Assembly (NCBI RefSeq): GCF_012933655.1
Contig: NZ_JABBJJ010000091.1
Coordinates: 1 to 38,461 of the forward strand
DNA length: 38,461 nt
Direction of reading: 5' to 3'
Origin: Pyxidicoccus fallax
Lineage (GTDB): Bacteria > Myxococcota > Myxococcia > Myxococcales > Myxococcaceae
In this document: positions 28,129 to 36,162 of the stretch, in pieces
How positions within the stretch are numbered: the first letter of the stretch is position 1
Layout of the letters: every line of letters starts with the position of its first letter
Notes under the pieces: generated by a model
Seen by the model: only the letters and a program-made list of their open reading frames with translations
Told to the model about the DNA's origin: nothing
Database searches by the model: none
Made by a program: the position numbers and the translations under genes

Positions 28129-28740
28129 ATGTCCACGGCCGCAGGCACCTCTCCCAGCAGCGCCCCGTCCCTCCGGGTGGCCCAGCTCGTCCCCCGCACC
28201 GAGGCGGAGGGCCCGGGCCACCGCTTCGCGCTGTGGGTCCAGGGCTGTGCCCTGCGCTGCCCCGGCTGCTGCAACCCGGAGATGTTCGCCTTCGAGCGCG
28301 GCACCGTCATGACGGTGGAGGACCTCGCCGCGCGAGTCCTCGCCACGCCCGGCATCGAGGGCCTCAGCCTGCTGGGCGGCGAACCCTTCTCGCAGCCCGG
28401 CCCCGCCGCGGACCTGTGCGAGCGCGTGCGCGCCGCGGGACTCAGCATCATGGTCTTCACCGGCTTCACCCTGGCGGAGCTGAAGGCCCAGGCCCACCCG
28501 GACGTGGAGCGCCTGCTCGCCACCGTGGACCTCCTCGTCGACGGCCGCTTCGAGAAGGACCAGCCGGAGACCCGGCGCCGCTGGATTGGCTCGCGCAACC
28601 AGGTCATGCACTTCCTCACGCCGCGCTACTCGCCGGACGAGCCCCGCTTCAGCGCCCCCAACACGGCGGAGGTGCACTTCGTCGACGGGAAGCTCGTCAT
28701 CAACGGCTGGCCCGAGCTGGCCAACCGCCTCCGTCCATGA
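28129..28740 (+). CDS. Radical SAM / 4Fe-4S activase-like protein, first gene of the fvm-type operon
   Basis: 203-residue enzyme. GCALRCPGC carries the CxxxCxxC motif (Cys40, Cys44, Cys47) that holds the 4Fe-4S cluster for S-adenosylmethionine cleavage. SLLGGEPFSQ (GGEP at 83-86) is the SAM-binding motif, followed by FTGFTLAEL and LVDGRFEKDQ. Size and motifs resemble short activating enzymes such as NrdG (anaerobic ribonucleotide reductase activase), but no glycyl-radical partner is nearby. The ATG at 28129 has only a weak GGGGG upstream. Its stop overlaps the next start (ATGA at 28737-28740). It could modify a component of the same operon; that is inference. Confidence 0.83.
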   Translation: MSTAAGTSPSSAPSLRVAQLVPRTEAEGPGHRFALWVQGCALRCPGCCNPEMFAFERGTVMTVEDLAARVLATPGIEGLSLLGGEPFSQPGPAADLCERVRAAGLSIMVFTGFTLAELKAQAHPDVERLLATVDLLVDGRFEKDQPETRRRWIGSRNQVMHFLTPRYSPDEPRFSAPNTAEVHFVDGKLVINGWPELANRLRP

Positions 28741-29822
28741 CCCAGGTCTCCCTCGCCGAGCACTCGTTGCTCACGCTCGCCCGCGCCATCGTGGGCCTGG
28801 GGCAGTACGCCTCCGTGGAGGACCTGCTCCGAGACAGGCACACCGTCCCGGACCGGCTGAGCCCCGGCGCCATGCGCGTCCTCCAGGACACCCTCGCCAA
28901 GGGCAGCGTCCTCGCGCTCGCCCGGTGCGGAGGCTGGAAGCAGCGGCGCTACCTCGACGGCGGGCAGGAGCGCTCCGGCCGGCTCTGGCAGCGGCACGCG
29001 CCCCCCGCGCTCCACTTCTCGCCCCGGACCTTCCTCACCCTGCGGTGGATGCTGGAGCAGCCGCTGGTGAAGCACGGCTGCATGCCGCTGCCCGCCGAAG
29101 GCACTCCCACCGCCGCCGACGAGCTCTTCCTCTACCTCTGCTGCCGGCTCGTGGCCGGCACGCCTTGCGCGCAGGCCGTGGGCGAGCAGGCGCTTTTCCG
29201 CGGCTCCGCCCTCTGCTGGCTCGGCTTCCCGGACCTGCTCGGCGCGAAGCCTCCGGCCCTCTCCGCCGCGAACTTCACCCCGCTGCTCGCGGACGGAGGC
29301 TGGCTGCTGGAGGCGCTGCGGGAGGACCTCGCGCGCCGCTGGCGCCAGCTCGAGGAGTCCAAGCGCTTCATCCTGGAGCCCGCGGCGCTGGTGGCCCTCG
29401 GCACCGCGCAGGAAGCGGTGCTGTCCCTCCTGCTCGACGCGGTGGACGCCGCCGGGCGCAGGGACCTCGCCGGCTTCCTCCTGGCTGCGGGCCGGCCCCT
29501 GCTGGAGCAGCCCGCGGCGCACTGGGTGGCGGGCCTCTCCCCGTCCGCGTCGCTCGGCCAGCGGGCCCAGGCGGCCCGGGCCTCCGGTGCCTTCCTCCGC
29601 ACGTTGGGGCGGCTCGCGCGCTGGGACGCGGACCACCGCGCCGTGCGCTTCTTCGACGATGACTACGACGCCGCCCAGCTCCTCCTGTCCGAGTGGAGCG
29701 CCTTCGGCGAGGCCGGCTTCCGCCGCGCCGCGGACCTGGAGCGCGAGCTGTCCACGTCCCTCACGACCTCCAGCGCGATTCCCGCTACCCTTCCTCCCCC
29801 TTCCGCCGAGAGCGCCCCATGA
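28737..29822 (+). CDS. Probable fvm-system accessory protein, unknown fold
   Basis: 361-residue cytoplasmic protein, no signal or membrane segment. Mostly helical: LAEHSLLTLARAIVGLGQY, SPGAMRVLQDTLAKGSVLALAR, EALREDLARRWRQLEESKRF. A Trp/Arg-rich region GGWKQRRYL... and FSPRTFLTLRWML lie near residues 65-110, and LLLDAVDAAGRRDLAGFLLAAG near 235. I recognise no enzyme motif. It shares 4-base ATGA overlaps with both neighbours, so it is made in step with the radical-SAM and coiled-coil proteins and is best seen as one of the uncharacterised 'X' components of FtsH-vWA-MoxR ternary systems. Confidence 0.75.
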   Translation: MTQVSLAEHSLLTLARAIVGLGQYASVEDLLRDRHTVPDRLSPGAMRVLQDTLAKGSVLALARCGGWKQRRYLDGGQERSGRLWQRHAPPALHFSPRTFLTLRWMLEQPLVKHGCMPLPAEGTPTAADELFLYLCCRLVAGTPCAQAVGEQALFRGSALCWLGFPDLLGAKPPALSAANFTPLLADGGWLLEALREDLARRWRQLEESKRFILEPAALVALGTAQEAVLSLLLDAVDAAGRRDLAGFLLAAGRPLLEQPAAHWVAGLSPSASLGQRAQAARASGAFLRTLGRLARWDADHRAVRFFDDDYDAAQLLLSEWSAFGEAGFRRAADLERELSTSLTTSSAIPATLPPPSAESAP

Positions 29823-30385
29823 GCCGCGCCTACCGAATCTCCGTCTCCGAGTCCCTCAACCGCGTCGTCCAGGCCGAGGACGGCGTGTGCTCCAAGCTGG
29901 AGCTGCTGCCGCTGCTGTCTCGCGAGGAGCTGGCCGGGCTGCTCGCGGCGGAGCTGGCGGGCCGCGGCTTCAAGCAGGACGGTGACGTCGCCGTGCGCAC
30001 CGAGCCGGACGGCGTCCGCGTCGCCGTGGACGTCACCACCGGCGACGTGAGCGTCACGCTCGCGGACCAGGCCGAGGTGAAGCTCACGGCGACGGGCGAG
30101 GTGACCGTCATCGACAGGGTCGGCGACAAGGACGCCGAGGCCCAGGCCCGGCAGAAGGCGCTGGACCGGCTGGAGACCGAGGCGAAGGACGCCGCGGAGC
30201 GGATGCGCGAGCACGTCACCCGCCGCCTCGAGGGCCGCCTGAGAGACCTCAAGTCGGAGCTGGACGCGGTGAGCAACAAGGTGACGGCCGAGGCCCTCAA
30301 GGTGCGCGCCCGGCAGCTGGGCACCGTGGAGGAGATTCACGAGGACGCGGCCACCGGCTCGCTCACCATCAAGGTGCGCGTATGA
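29819..30385 (+). CDS. Probable fvm-system accessory protein, beta domain plus coiled coil
   Basis: 188-residue soluble protein. The N-terminal 100 residues form a beta-rich domain (YRISVSESLNRVVQAEDGVCSKLELLPLL ... VRVAVDVTTGDVSVTLADQ). From about residue 105 it is a long charged helix (DKDAEAQARQKALDRLETEAKD to RLRDLKSELDAVSNKVTAEALKVRA), likely a coiled coil, and it closes with a short sheet EEIHEDAATGSLTIKVRV. The composition recalls DUF1257/Ycf35-like proteins that neighbour AAA+ ATPases. It lies directly before and overlaps (ATGA) the FtsH-like gene, suggesting an adaptor or substrate-presenting subunit. Confidence 0.75.
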   Translation: MSRAYRISVSESLNRVVQAEDGVCSKLELLPLLSREELAGLLAAELAGRGFKQDGDVAVRTEPDGVRVAVDVTTGDVSVTLADQAEVKLTATGEVTVIDRVGDKDAEAQARQKALDRLETEAKDAAERMREHVTRRLEGRLRDLKSELDAVSNKVTAEALKVRARQLGTVEEIHEDAATGSLTIKVRV

Positions 30386-32499
30386 GCCAGCGCGTCCCCG
30401 AGGAGTCGCTGCCCGTCGAGCTGTCCCCCTTCGCCGCCGTCGAGGCCGCCTACCCCGCCGAGCTGGGCCGGGTCTGCGAGGCGCTCCTGCGCGGCCTGCC
30501 GGTGATGATTGAAGCCGACAAGGAGCTGACGCCCTTCTTCTACAAGTGCCTGCGCGACAGGCTGAAGAAGGACGGCAAGCAGTTCCTCTACCTGGACGGC
30601 CGCCCCGCGCAGGAGCCGCCTCCGGGCATGCCCCCGCCGAGCATGATGGCCACGCTCATCGGCCAGCTGCGGGACGCGGTGCGCGGCGCGGTGCGCGAGC
30701 GCATCATCGTGCTGCCCCACCTGGACCTGCTCACCACCAGCAGCGGCGGCCTCACCTCGGAAGCACGCGAAGTGATTCCGCTGCTGTACGAGAACCCGGA
30801 GATGGTCTGGGTCGGCTTCAAGGACCCGTCCTTCCCACTGCCGCGCGTCATCGAGAACCTCTTCCCCCACAAGGAGAGCATCCTCGGCGTCAGCCGCGAC
30901 AGGCTGCGCTACCTCATCACCCAGCGCGAGAGCCGCAAGTTCGGCCGGGGTCTCCAACCGTACTCGCTCTACAAGCACGTGTCCGGCGTCAACGCCGTGC
31001 GGCTGCGCCGGCTCCTGGGCGCGATTACCGGCGAGGACTACCCCACGGACGCGAGGCCCGCGTACGCGCAGCTGCGCACCGCCACGCTCACCGGCAACCT
31101 CAGCGTGCCGGAGCTGGATTTGCACGGGGACATCGGCGGGTACGCGAAGGTGAAGCAGCGGCTCCAGCAGGAAATCCTGGACGTGCTCGCGCACAAGGAC
31201 ACGCTGAATGACCCGGAGGCGGTGAAGCGCGTGGAGGCGCTGTTGCCGCGCGGGATGATTTTCTGGGGCCCTCCGGGCACGGGCAAGACGCTCTTCGCCA
31301 AGGCGATGGCGTCCGCGCTGGGCGCGGCGGTGCAGGTGGTGAGCGGCCCGGAGCTGAAGAGCCGCTGGGTGGGCGAGAGCGAGGAGAACCTCCGCCAGAT
31401 TTTCGTGCGCGCCCGGCAGGCGGCGCCCAGCATCATCGTCTTCGACGAGCTGGACTCCTTCGCCGCCGCGCGCGGCACCTTCACCGGCTCCGGCGTGGAG
31501 CACTCCATGGTGAACCAGCTGCTCACGGAGATGGACGGCTTCCGCAAGGAGGAGCTGGTCTTCGTGGTGGGCACCACCAACTTCGTGGAGTCGCTGGACC
31601 CGGCGCTCCTGCGCCCCGGCCGCTTCGAGTTCCAGCTGTGCATCCCCTACCCGAACAGCACGGACCGCCGCGCCATCCTGTCCATCTACGACAAGAAGCT
31701 GGGCCTCGCGATGACGGAGCGGGCCATGGACTACGCGGTGAAGCGCACGGGGGACCTCGTGGAGGGCACCGGCACGCGCTTCTCCGGTGACCACATCCAG
31801 GCGCTCTGCCGGGCTCTGGCGCGGCGCCGGCTGCGCGACGCCACGCAGGCGCCCACCGAGGCGCTGGACGTGGAGCGCGCCCTCACCGAGTTCCTCGACC
31901 GGCCGGAGCTGACGCCCGCGGAGGAGAAGGTGGTGGCCACGCACGAGGCCGGCCACGCGGTGTGCGCCCTCTTCTGCCCCCACGCGCCCGCCATCGACCG
32001 CATCAGCATCCGCGGGGACCTCGCGGGCTCGCTCGGCTTCGTGCAGTACGCGGACCCGGCGCACCGCTACGTCGTCACGCGCGGGCAGATACTCGACGGC
32101 ATCTGCATGCTCTTCGGCGGCCGCGAGGCCGAGGCGCTGCTGTTGGACGACCTGTCCCTGGGCAGCGCTCACGACTTGCAGCGCGCCACGGAGATGGCCC
32201 GCGAGCTGGTGGAGGAGCTGGGCATGGGCGGCGACCGGGTGCCGGTGCGCCGCTTCGAGGCGCCCGGCCGTCAGGCGGACCGGCACGCCCTGTCCGACGC
32301 CACGCGCAGCACGCTGGAGGCCGCCATCGAGCAGGTGCTGGCGGAGCAGCGCGCCCGGGCCCGTGACATCCTCCAGCGCGAGAAGGCGCGCCTCGTGGCG
32401 CTGCGGGATTTGCTCATCGAACGCAAGGTGTTGGACCGCGAGGCCTTCACCCACCTGGCGCCCGCGCAGGCGCCGAAGAAGGAGTCCGCCCTTGGCTAG
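30382..32499 (+). CDS. Soluble FtsH-like AAA+ zinc protease
   Basis: 705-residue ATP-dependent protease of the FtsH/M41 class. Residues 20-215 form an N-terminal AAA-like or Ycf46-like region with a hydrophobic strand ERIIVLPHLDLL but no Walker A. The active AAA+ module has Walker A GPPGTGKT (296-303), Walker B IIVFDELD (351-358) and second region of homology DPALLRPGRFEFQL. The peptidase domain has HEAGH (521-525) and third zinc ligand Asp598 (GSAHDLQRATEMA). Classical FtsH has two N-terminal membrane helices; none is seen here, so the protein should be cytoplasmic. ATGA couples its start to the preceding gene. Expected role: unfold and degrade a target when the ternary system is triggered. 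Confidence 0.9.
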   Translation: MSQRVPEESLPVELSPFAAVEAAYPAELGRVCEALLRGLPVMIEADKELTPFFYKCLRDRLKKDGKQFLYLDGRPAQEPPPGMPPPSMMATLIGQLRDAVRGAVRERIIVLPHLDLLTTSSGGLTSEAREVIPLLYENPEMVWVGFKDPSFPLPRVIENLFPHKESILGVSRDRLRYLITQRESRKFGRGLQPYSLYKHVSGVNAVRLRRLLGAITGEDYPTDARPAYAQLRTATLTGNLSVPELDLHGDIGGYAKVKQRLQQEILDVLAHKDTLNDPEAVKRVEALLPRGMIFWGPPGTGKTLFAKAMASALGAAVQVVSGPELKSRWVGESEENLRQIFVRARQAAPSIIVFDELDSFAAARGTFTGSGVEHSMVNQLLTEMDGFRKEELVFVVGTTNFVESLDPALLRPGRFEFQLCIPYPNSTDRRAILSIYDKKLGLAMTERAMDYAVKRTGDLVEGTGTRFSGDHIQALCRALARRRLRDATQAPTEALDVERALTEFLDRPELTPAEEKVVATHEAGHAVCALFCPHAPAIDRISIRGDLAGSLGFVQYADPAHRYVVTRGQILDGICMLFGGREAEALLLDDLSLGSAHDLQRATEMARELVEELGMGGDRVPVRRFEAPGRQADRHALSDATRSTLEAAIEQVLAEQRARARDILQREKARLVALRDLLIERKVLDREAFTHLAPAQAPKKESALG
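32479..32484 (+). promoter_or_regulatory. Ribosome binding site that fixes a TTG start
   Basis: AAGGAG, seven bases before TTG at 32492-32494, inside the end of the FtsH-like gene. It identifies the rare TTG as start of the 88-residue gene, whose frame has no nearby ATG or GTG. Confidence 0.65.
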
Positions 32500-32758
32500 C
32501 CTCATCCTCCAGCTCCAGGTGGACCCCGCGACGGGCCGCAAGGACATCCTCATCAAGTACGAGAGCGACGCGGACGCGCTCCCCATGGAGCACGAGGAGG
32601 AGCACCGGCGCCTCGTGGACAAGCTCATCGCCGGCGGCGCGCTGAAGGCGTCCGAGGTGGGCCGCGTCATCGTCCAGCGCGACACGCCGTCCGGTCAGGT
32701 CGCGGAGCCCACGTCCTCGGCCGAGGAGACTTCCGGAAAGGTGGGCCAGAAGGCCTGA
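32492..32758 (+). CDS. Small fvm-system protein (DUF2997-like)
   Basis: 88-residue protein starting at TTG (see the AAGGAG at 32479). A beta strand ASLILQLQVDPATGRKDILIKYES is followed by an acidic helix MEHEEEHRRLVDKLIAGGALK, then a strand VIVQRDT and a disordered Ser/Glu tail. The N-terminal pattern resembles DUF2997, small proteins found with DUF1257 and AAA+ ATPase genes. It overlaps the FtsH-like gene by eight bases and the next gene by one (TGATG). Likely a small regulator or tag protein of the complex; no activity can be assigned. Confidence 0.75.
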   Translation: MASLILQLQVDPATGRKDILIKYESDADALPMEHEEEHRRLVDKLIAGGALKASEVGRVIVQRDTPSGQVAEPTSSAEETSGKVGQKA

Positions 32759-35700
32759 TGTCCACGCTCGTCTTCCCCAGTGAGGAAGCGCTCCAGCTCG
32801 CGCTCACCTCCGGCTTCATCCCTTTCGAAACGCAGGCCGCGCCGGCACGCTACCGCCGGACCGCGGAGGGTGCGCTCCACGTCACCCCGGACGTCGCTCC
32901 GGGCAGGGCCGCGCTCCAGCAACTGGCGTCGCTCGGCGTCAAGGTGGCGAAGGCGGAGGCGGCGGGCAAGGCCGTGCTCCAGCGGCTGGCGTCGCTCGGT
33001 GCCAGGAACGCGAAGTCGGGCGCCGAAGAGGCGGCGACGGGCAAGGCCTCGCTCCAGCAGCGGGCGTCGCCTGGCGCCAAGGGGGCGAAGCCGGACGCCG
33101 GAGAGCCCACGCCGGTTCTGTGCTGGGCGGAGCTCGTCTCCCCGCGCCGCGTCCCCGTCGACGCCGCGCCCACCGGCCCGGTGCTCTTCCTTCCGGCCGC
33201 CCGTGAAGCCCTGCTGCCGCTGGCGGGCGAGATGCTGCGCCTGGGCTGCGACCGGCAGGAGGTCCTCTTCGCGAGCGGCGACGGCGAAGCCAGCCACCGG
33301 GCCCTGCTGCGGGCGATGGCGCCGCCCTACTTCACCCTCACCGGCGCGCTGGACCACACGGGCGGGCTGCGCGCCTTCGTGCCCGCGGTGCCCGGGCAGC
33401 ACTCCGTCTGGGTGGAGCTGGGATACACGCACCCGCTGGCGCGCACGCTTCAACCCGCGCCCCGGACGCTGCTGCTCATCACCGGCACGGGGCCCTGGCT
33501 CACCGCGCCCGACGGGCCGTGGACGGACCTCTATCAAGTCACCGACCTGCGCCTCCCCGAGCCGGCGGAGGACTGGGAGCCCCAGCCCGCGCCGGGACGT
33601 CTCTCGGTGCCGCTGCGCCTCACGCGGGCGGCGCGCACGGAGCCGGCCAGCCTCTGGGTGCTGCGAGAGAACGCGGTGGCCCAGGTGGAGTCGCTGGTGC
33701 ACACGCTGCCGGAGGCGCTGCTGTCCCAGCTGCGCTTCGCGGTGGCCGGTCCGCCGGAGTCCCCATGCATCGTCCTGCGCGCGAGGCCGGGCCGCGAGCG
33801 TCCGCCGGAGCTGGGCCTGACGGGCATGGGATACGCGCCGCTGCCGCAGCTCGCGGACCTCTTCCTGCCGTGTGACGGGCTGCTGGAGCCGCCCGTGCGG
33901 CGAGACAGGCTGCGCGCGCTGCTCGCGCCCGAGCGGGACACCGTCACCTGGCTGCACCCCACGGGCGGCGGGGCCTTCCGCGCCGAGCGCCTGCCCGAGT
34001 CGGCCTTCCACCCGCTCGACACGTGGGTGGACTACGTGGTGGACACCGGCGCCGCCGCGCTGACGCCCTGGGTGCGCGGAGCGACCTTCGACTTCGAGGC
34101 CTTCGAGGCCGAGCAGGGAGAGTGGGTCAGCCTCGGCAAGCAGAAGGCCGAGAAGGCCCCCGCGGAGGACGATGCGGAGTCGCGCTCGTCCCGCCGCCGG
34201 CGCAACGCCCCCACGGAGCCCGCCGCGCCCGCGCGGCCCACGCAGGTCATGCCCGTCCGCGCGGCGCCGGCTTCGGGCCCGCGCCTGGCGCCGCTCACGG
34301 CCACGCAGCTCAGCGCCGCGGAGGAGGAGCTGGCGAAGGTGGAGAAGTCCTTCCTCGCGCTCGACGCGCCCGCGGACTCGGCCGAGCGGCGCGAGCTGTG
34401 GGTGCGCATGGCGGAGCTGAACGGGCAGCTCGGCAACCGGCGCGATGCGGGGCTGTGCTGGACGCGCGCGCTGTGGGAGGCCGCGGGCCCCGAGGCCGCG
34501 GACCTGGCCTCGCGCTGGGCGGAAGCGGACGGCGCGGCCTCGGCCGCCGAGCTGCTCTCCCGCACCGAGCCCTCGGGTGACGACGTGCGGGCACTGGCCA
34601 GCGCCCTGACGCGGACGGTGCTGGTGCCCGGCGAGACGGCGCCCGGGGATGTGCCCTCGCTGCAGCGGTGGCTGGACCGGCACGACGCATCGCTCGACGT
34701 GCGCTCCCTGTGGCTCGCGCGGGCGTCGCTGGACCGGCTGGCGGGAGGAGACCCGCTCGGGCTGGCGCGCGCCGGAGACCGGCTGCTGACGATGCTCCAG
34801 CGCGGTCTGTCACTGGCGCGCGACGTGCCCCGCTTCCTGCGCGCGGGCACGAACTCGGTGCAGGCGCCCCGGCTGGTGGCGCAGCTGGAGGCGATGCTGG
34901 AGCGCTTCGAGCGCACGACGCGCCGCCGCTCCTCCGTGGAGGCGCCGCCCGCCCTCACGCAGGCGTACGTGCACTTCGTCTTCGCCTGCGGGCTGGCGCG
35001 GCTGGGGCAGGCGGACCGGGCGCGCGCGCTGGCGGCCACGGCGGCCGGAGCGCTCGACACGCAGGAGCCCATCCACGGCTTCCTCGCGCGGGCCTACGGG
35101 GCGCGCGTGCAGCAGGCGCTGGAGGGGCTGCCGCCGGAGACGCCGCTGCCGCCGGACATCGCCTCGGAGCTGAACGCGCTGAGCACCTTTCAGCGGTACA
35201 AGGTGGACCGGCTGCGGCAGGCGTCCGCGCTGCTGGAGCCCAGCGAGCGGTTGGATCCGGCGCGGGCCTTCGGGCGCGGCGCGCGTGACTTGCGAGGCGA
35301 GGAATTCGCGGCGCTGCGGGACGTGAAGGACGCGGGCAAGGTGGCCGCCGAGCTGGACAGGCTCACCGTCCGGGCGGTGGCCGTGGGCCTTCCCGCGCCG
35401 GAGCGCCAGCGGCTGGTGGGAGGCGTGCTGGACACGCTGCCCCGGCTTTCCCCCGCGAGCGCGCTCCCTCTGTTCGACCGGCTGCTGTTGGCGCTGGAGA
35501 CGCTCCCGGGTGAGGTGCAGGGACAGTTGCTGGGGGATGCGCTCACGCTGATGGCCCTCTTCGGCCGGGCGGACCGGGCGACGGAGCTGGCGGCGCGGCT
35601 GCGCAAGGTGCTGGTGGCGCTGCCGCCGGAGTCGCCCGCGTGGGCGCAGGGCCTGCTCGGGATGAGCCTGCGCGCGCTGCGCCGGGTGGGCCTGTCGCGG

Positions 35701-36162
35701 CAGGCGGCGGAGCTGGTGGAGGCGGCGCGGGGGCTGCTCACGCGGCCCAAGACGCCGCTGCCGGCGCAGCTCGGCGTGGCGGCGGGGCTGGCGATGCTGG
35801 GCCATACGCCGGAAGCGGTCACCGTGTTCGACCGGGCCTTCGACTCGCTGGCGGCGGCGAAGGGCGCGCTGCCGGAGCGGCTGGCGCTGACGCGGAGTCT
35901 CGCGGGCGCGCTGGCGTACGCGCCGGTGGACGTGGCGCTGCCGGGCCTGGCGCGGCTGTCGGAGGGATTGCCGGCGGTGACGGACAGCTACAACACGAAC
36001 AGCCACTTCTGCCTTTCCGTGGTGGAGCTGGCGGACGCGCTCGTGGTGGGCCACGTGGAAGTGGGCCAGGGCACGGGTGAGCGCGCGCGGAGCTGGCTGG
36101 ACGAGGACGAATTCCTGGTGCGACGGCGCATCCATCGGGAGCTGGAGGAGCGCACAACATGA
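32758..36162 (+). CDS. Large fvm-system protein with tandem repeat and helical repeat region
   Basis: 1134-residue soluble protein, the largest in the operon and not similar to any enzyme I recognise. Residues 1-45 begin TLVFPSEEALQLALTSGF. Three copies of a 17-residue unit G(K/R)AxLQxxASxGxxxAK follow at 49-65, 70-86 and 95-111. An alpha/beta region (about 115-470) begins PVLCWAELVSPRRVPVD and includes VLFLPAAREALLPLAGEMLRLGC. A basic, Pro-rich linker (SRRRRNAPTEPAAPARP, about 475-500) leads to a long helical repeat region (515-1134) of TPR/ARM character with many Leu-Ala-Arg helices. It probably works as a scaffold or sensor joining the FtsH-like protease and MoxR ATPase encoded on either side. 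Confidence 0.78.
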   Translation: MSTLVFPSEEALQLALTSGFIPFETQAAPARYRRTAEGALHVTPDVAPGRAALQQLASLGVKVAKAEAAGKAVLQRLASLGARNAKSGAEEAATGKASLQQRASPGAKGAKPDAGEPTPVLCWAELVSPRRVPVDAAPTGPVLFLPAAREALLPLAGEMLRLGCDRQEVLFASGDGEASHRALLRAMAPPYFTLTGALDHTGGLRAFVPAVPGQHSVWVELGYTHPLARTLQPAPRTLLLITGTGPWLTAPDGPWTDLYQVTDLRLPEPAEDWEPQPAPGRLSVPLRLTRAARTEPASLWVLRENAVAQVESLVHTLPEALLSQLRFAVAGPPESPCIVLRARPGRERPPELGLTGMGYAPLPQLADLFLPCDGLLEPPVRRDRLRALLAPERDTVTWLHPTGGGAFRAERLPESAFHPLDTWVDYVVDTGAAALTPWVRGATFDFEAFEAEQGEWVSLGKQKAEKAPAEDDAESRSSRRRRNAPTEPAAPARPTQVMPVRAAPASGPRLAPLTATQLSAAEEELAKVEKSFLALDAPADSAERRELWVRMAELNGQLGNRRDAGLCWTRALWEAAGPEAADLASRWAEADGAASAAELLSRTEPSGDDVRALASALTRTVLVPGETAPGDVPSLQRWLDRHDASLDVRSLWLARASLDRLAGGDPLGLARAGDRLLTMLQRGLSLARDVPRFLRAGTNSVQAPRLVAQLEAMLERFERTTRRRSSVEAPPALTQAYVHFVFACGLARLGQADRARALAATAAGALDTQEPIHGFLARAYGARVQQALEGLPPETPLPPDIASELNALSTFQRYKVDRLRQASALLEPSERLDPARAFGRGARDLRGEEFAALRDVKDAGKVAAELDRLTVRAVAVGLPAPERQRLVGGVLDTLPRLSPASALPLFDRLLLALETLPGEVQGQLLGDALTLMALFGRADRATELAARLRKVLVALPPESPAWAQGLLGMSLRALRRVGLSRQAAELVEAARGLLTRPKTPLPAQLGVAAGLAMLGHTPEAVTVFDRAFDSLAAAKGALPERLALTRSLAGALAYAPVDVALPGLARLSEGLPAVTDSYNTNSHFCLSVVELADALVVGHVEVGQGTGERARSWLDEDEFLVRRRIHRELEERTT
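32902..33090 (+). repeat. Imperfect tandem repeat inside the large fvm gene, three copies
   Basis: Three degenerate units coding GRAALQQLASLGVKVAK, GKAVLQRLASLGARNAK and GKASLQQRASPGAKGAK, spaced 21 and 25 codons apart. They look like a recent duplication-based insertion after residue 45. Confidence 0.7.

Noticed and set aside
27956..28312. Short open frame with AAGGGGG upstream, before and into the radical-SAM gene
   Set aside because: It runs out of phase through the radical-SAM coding sequence and has a low-complexity Pro/Arg/Ser composition.
28014..28736. In-frame upstream extension of the 28737 gene
   Set aside because: It would overlap the whole radical-SAM gene; the ATGA overlap at 28737 matches the other junctions in the operon.
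32695..34683. 662-codon minus-strand open frame opposite the large fvm gene
   Set aside because: Antisense shadow rich in Arg, Gly and Leu with no motifs.
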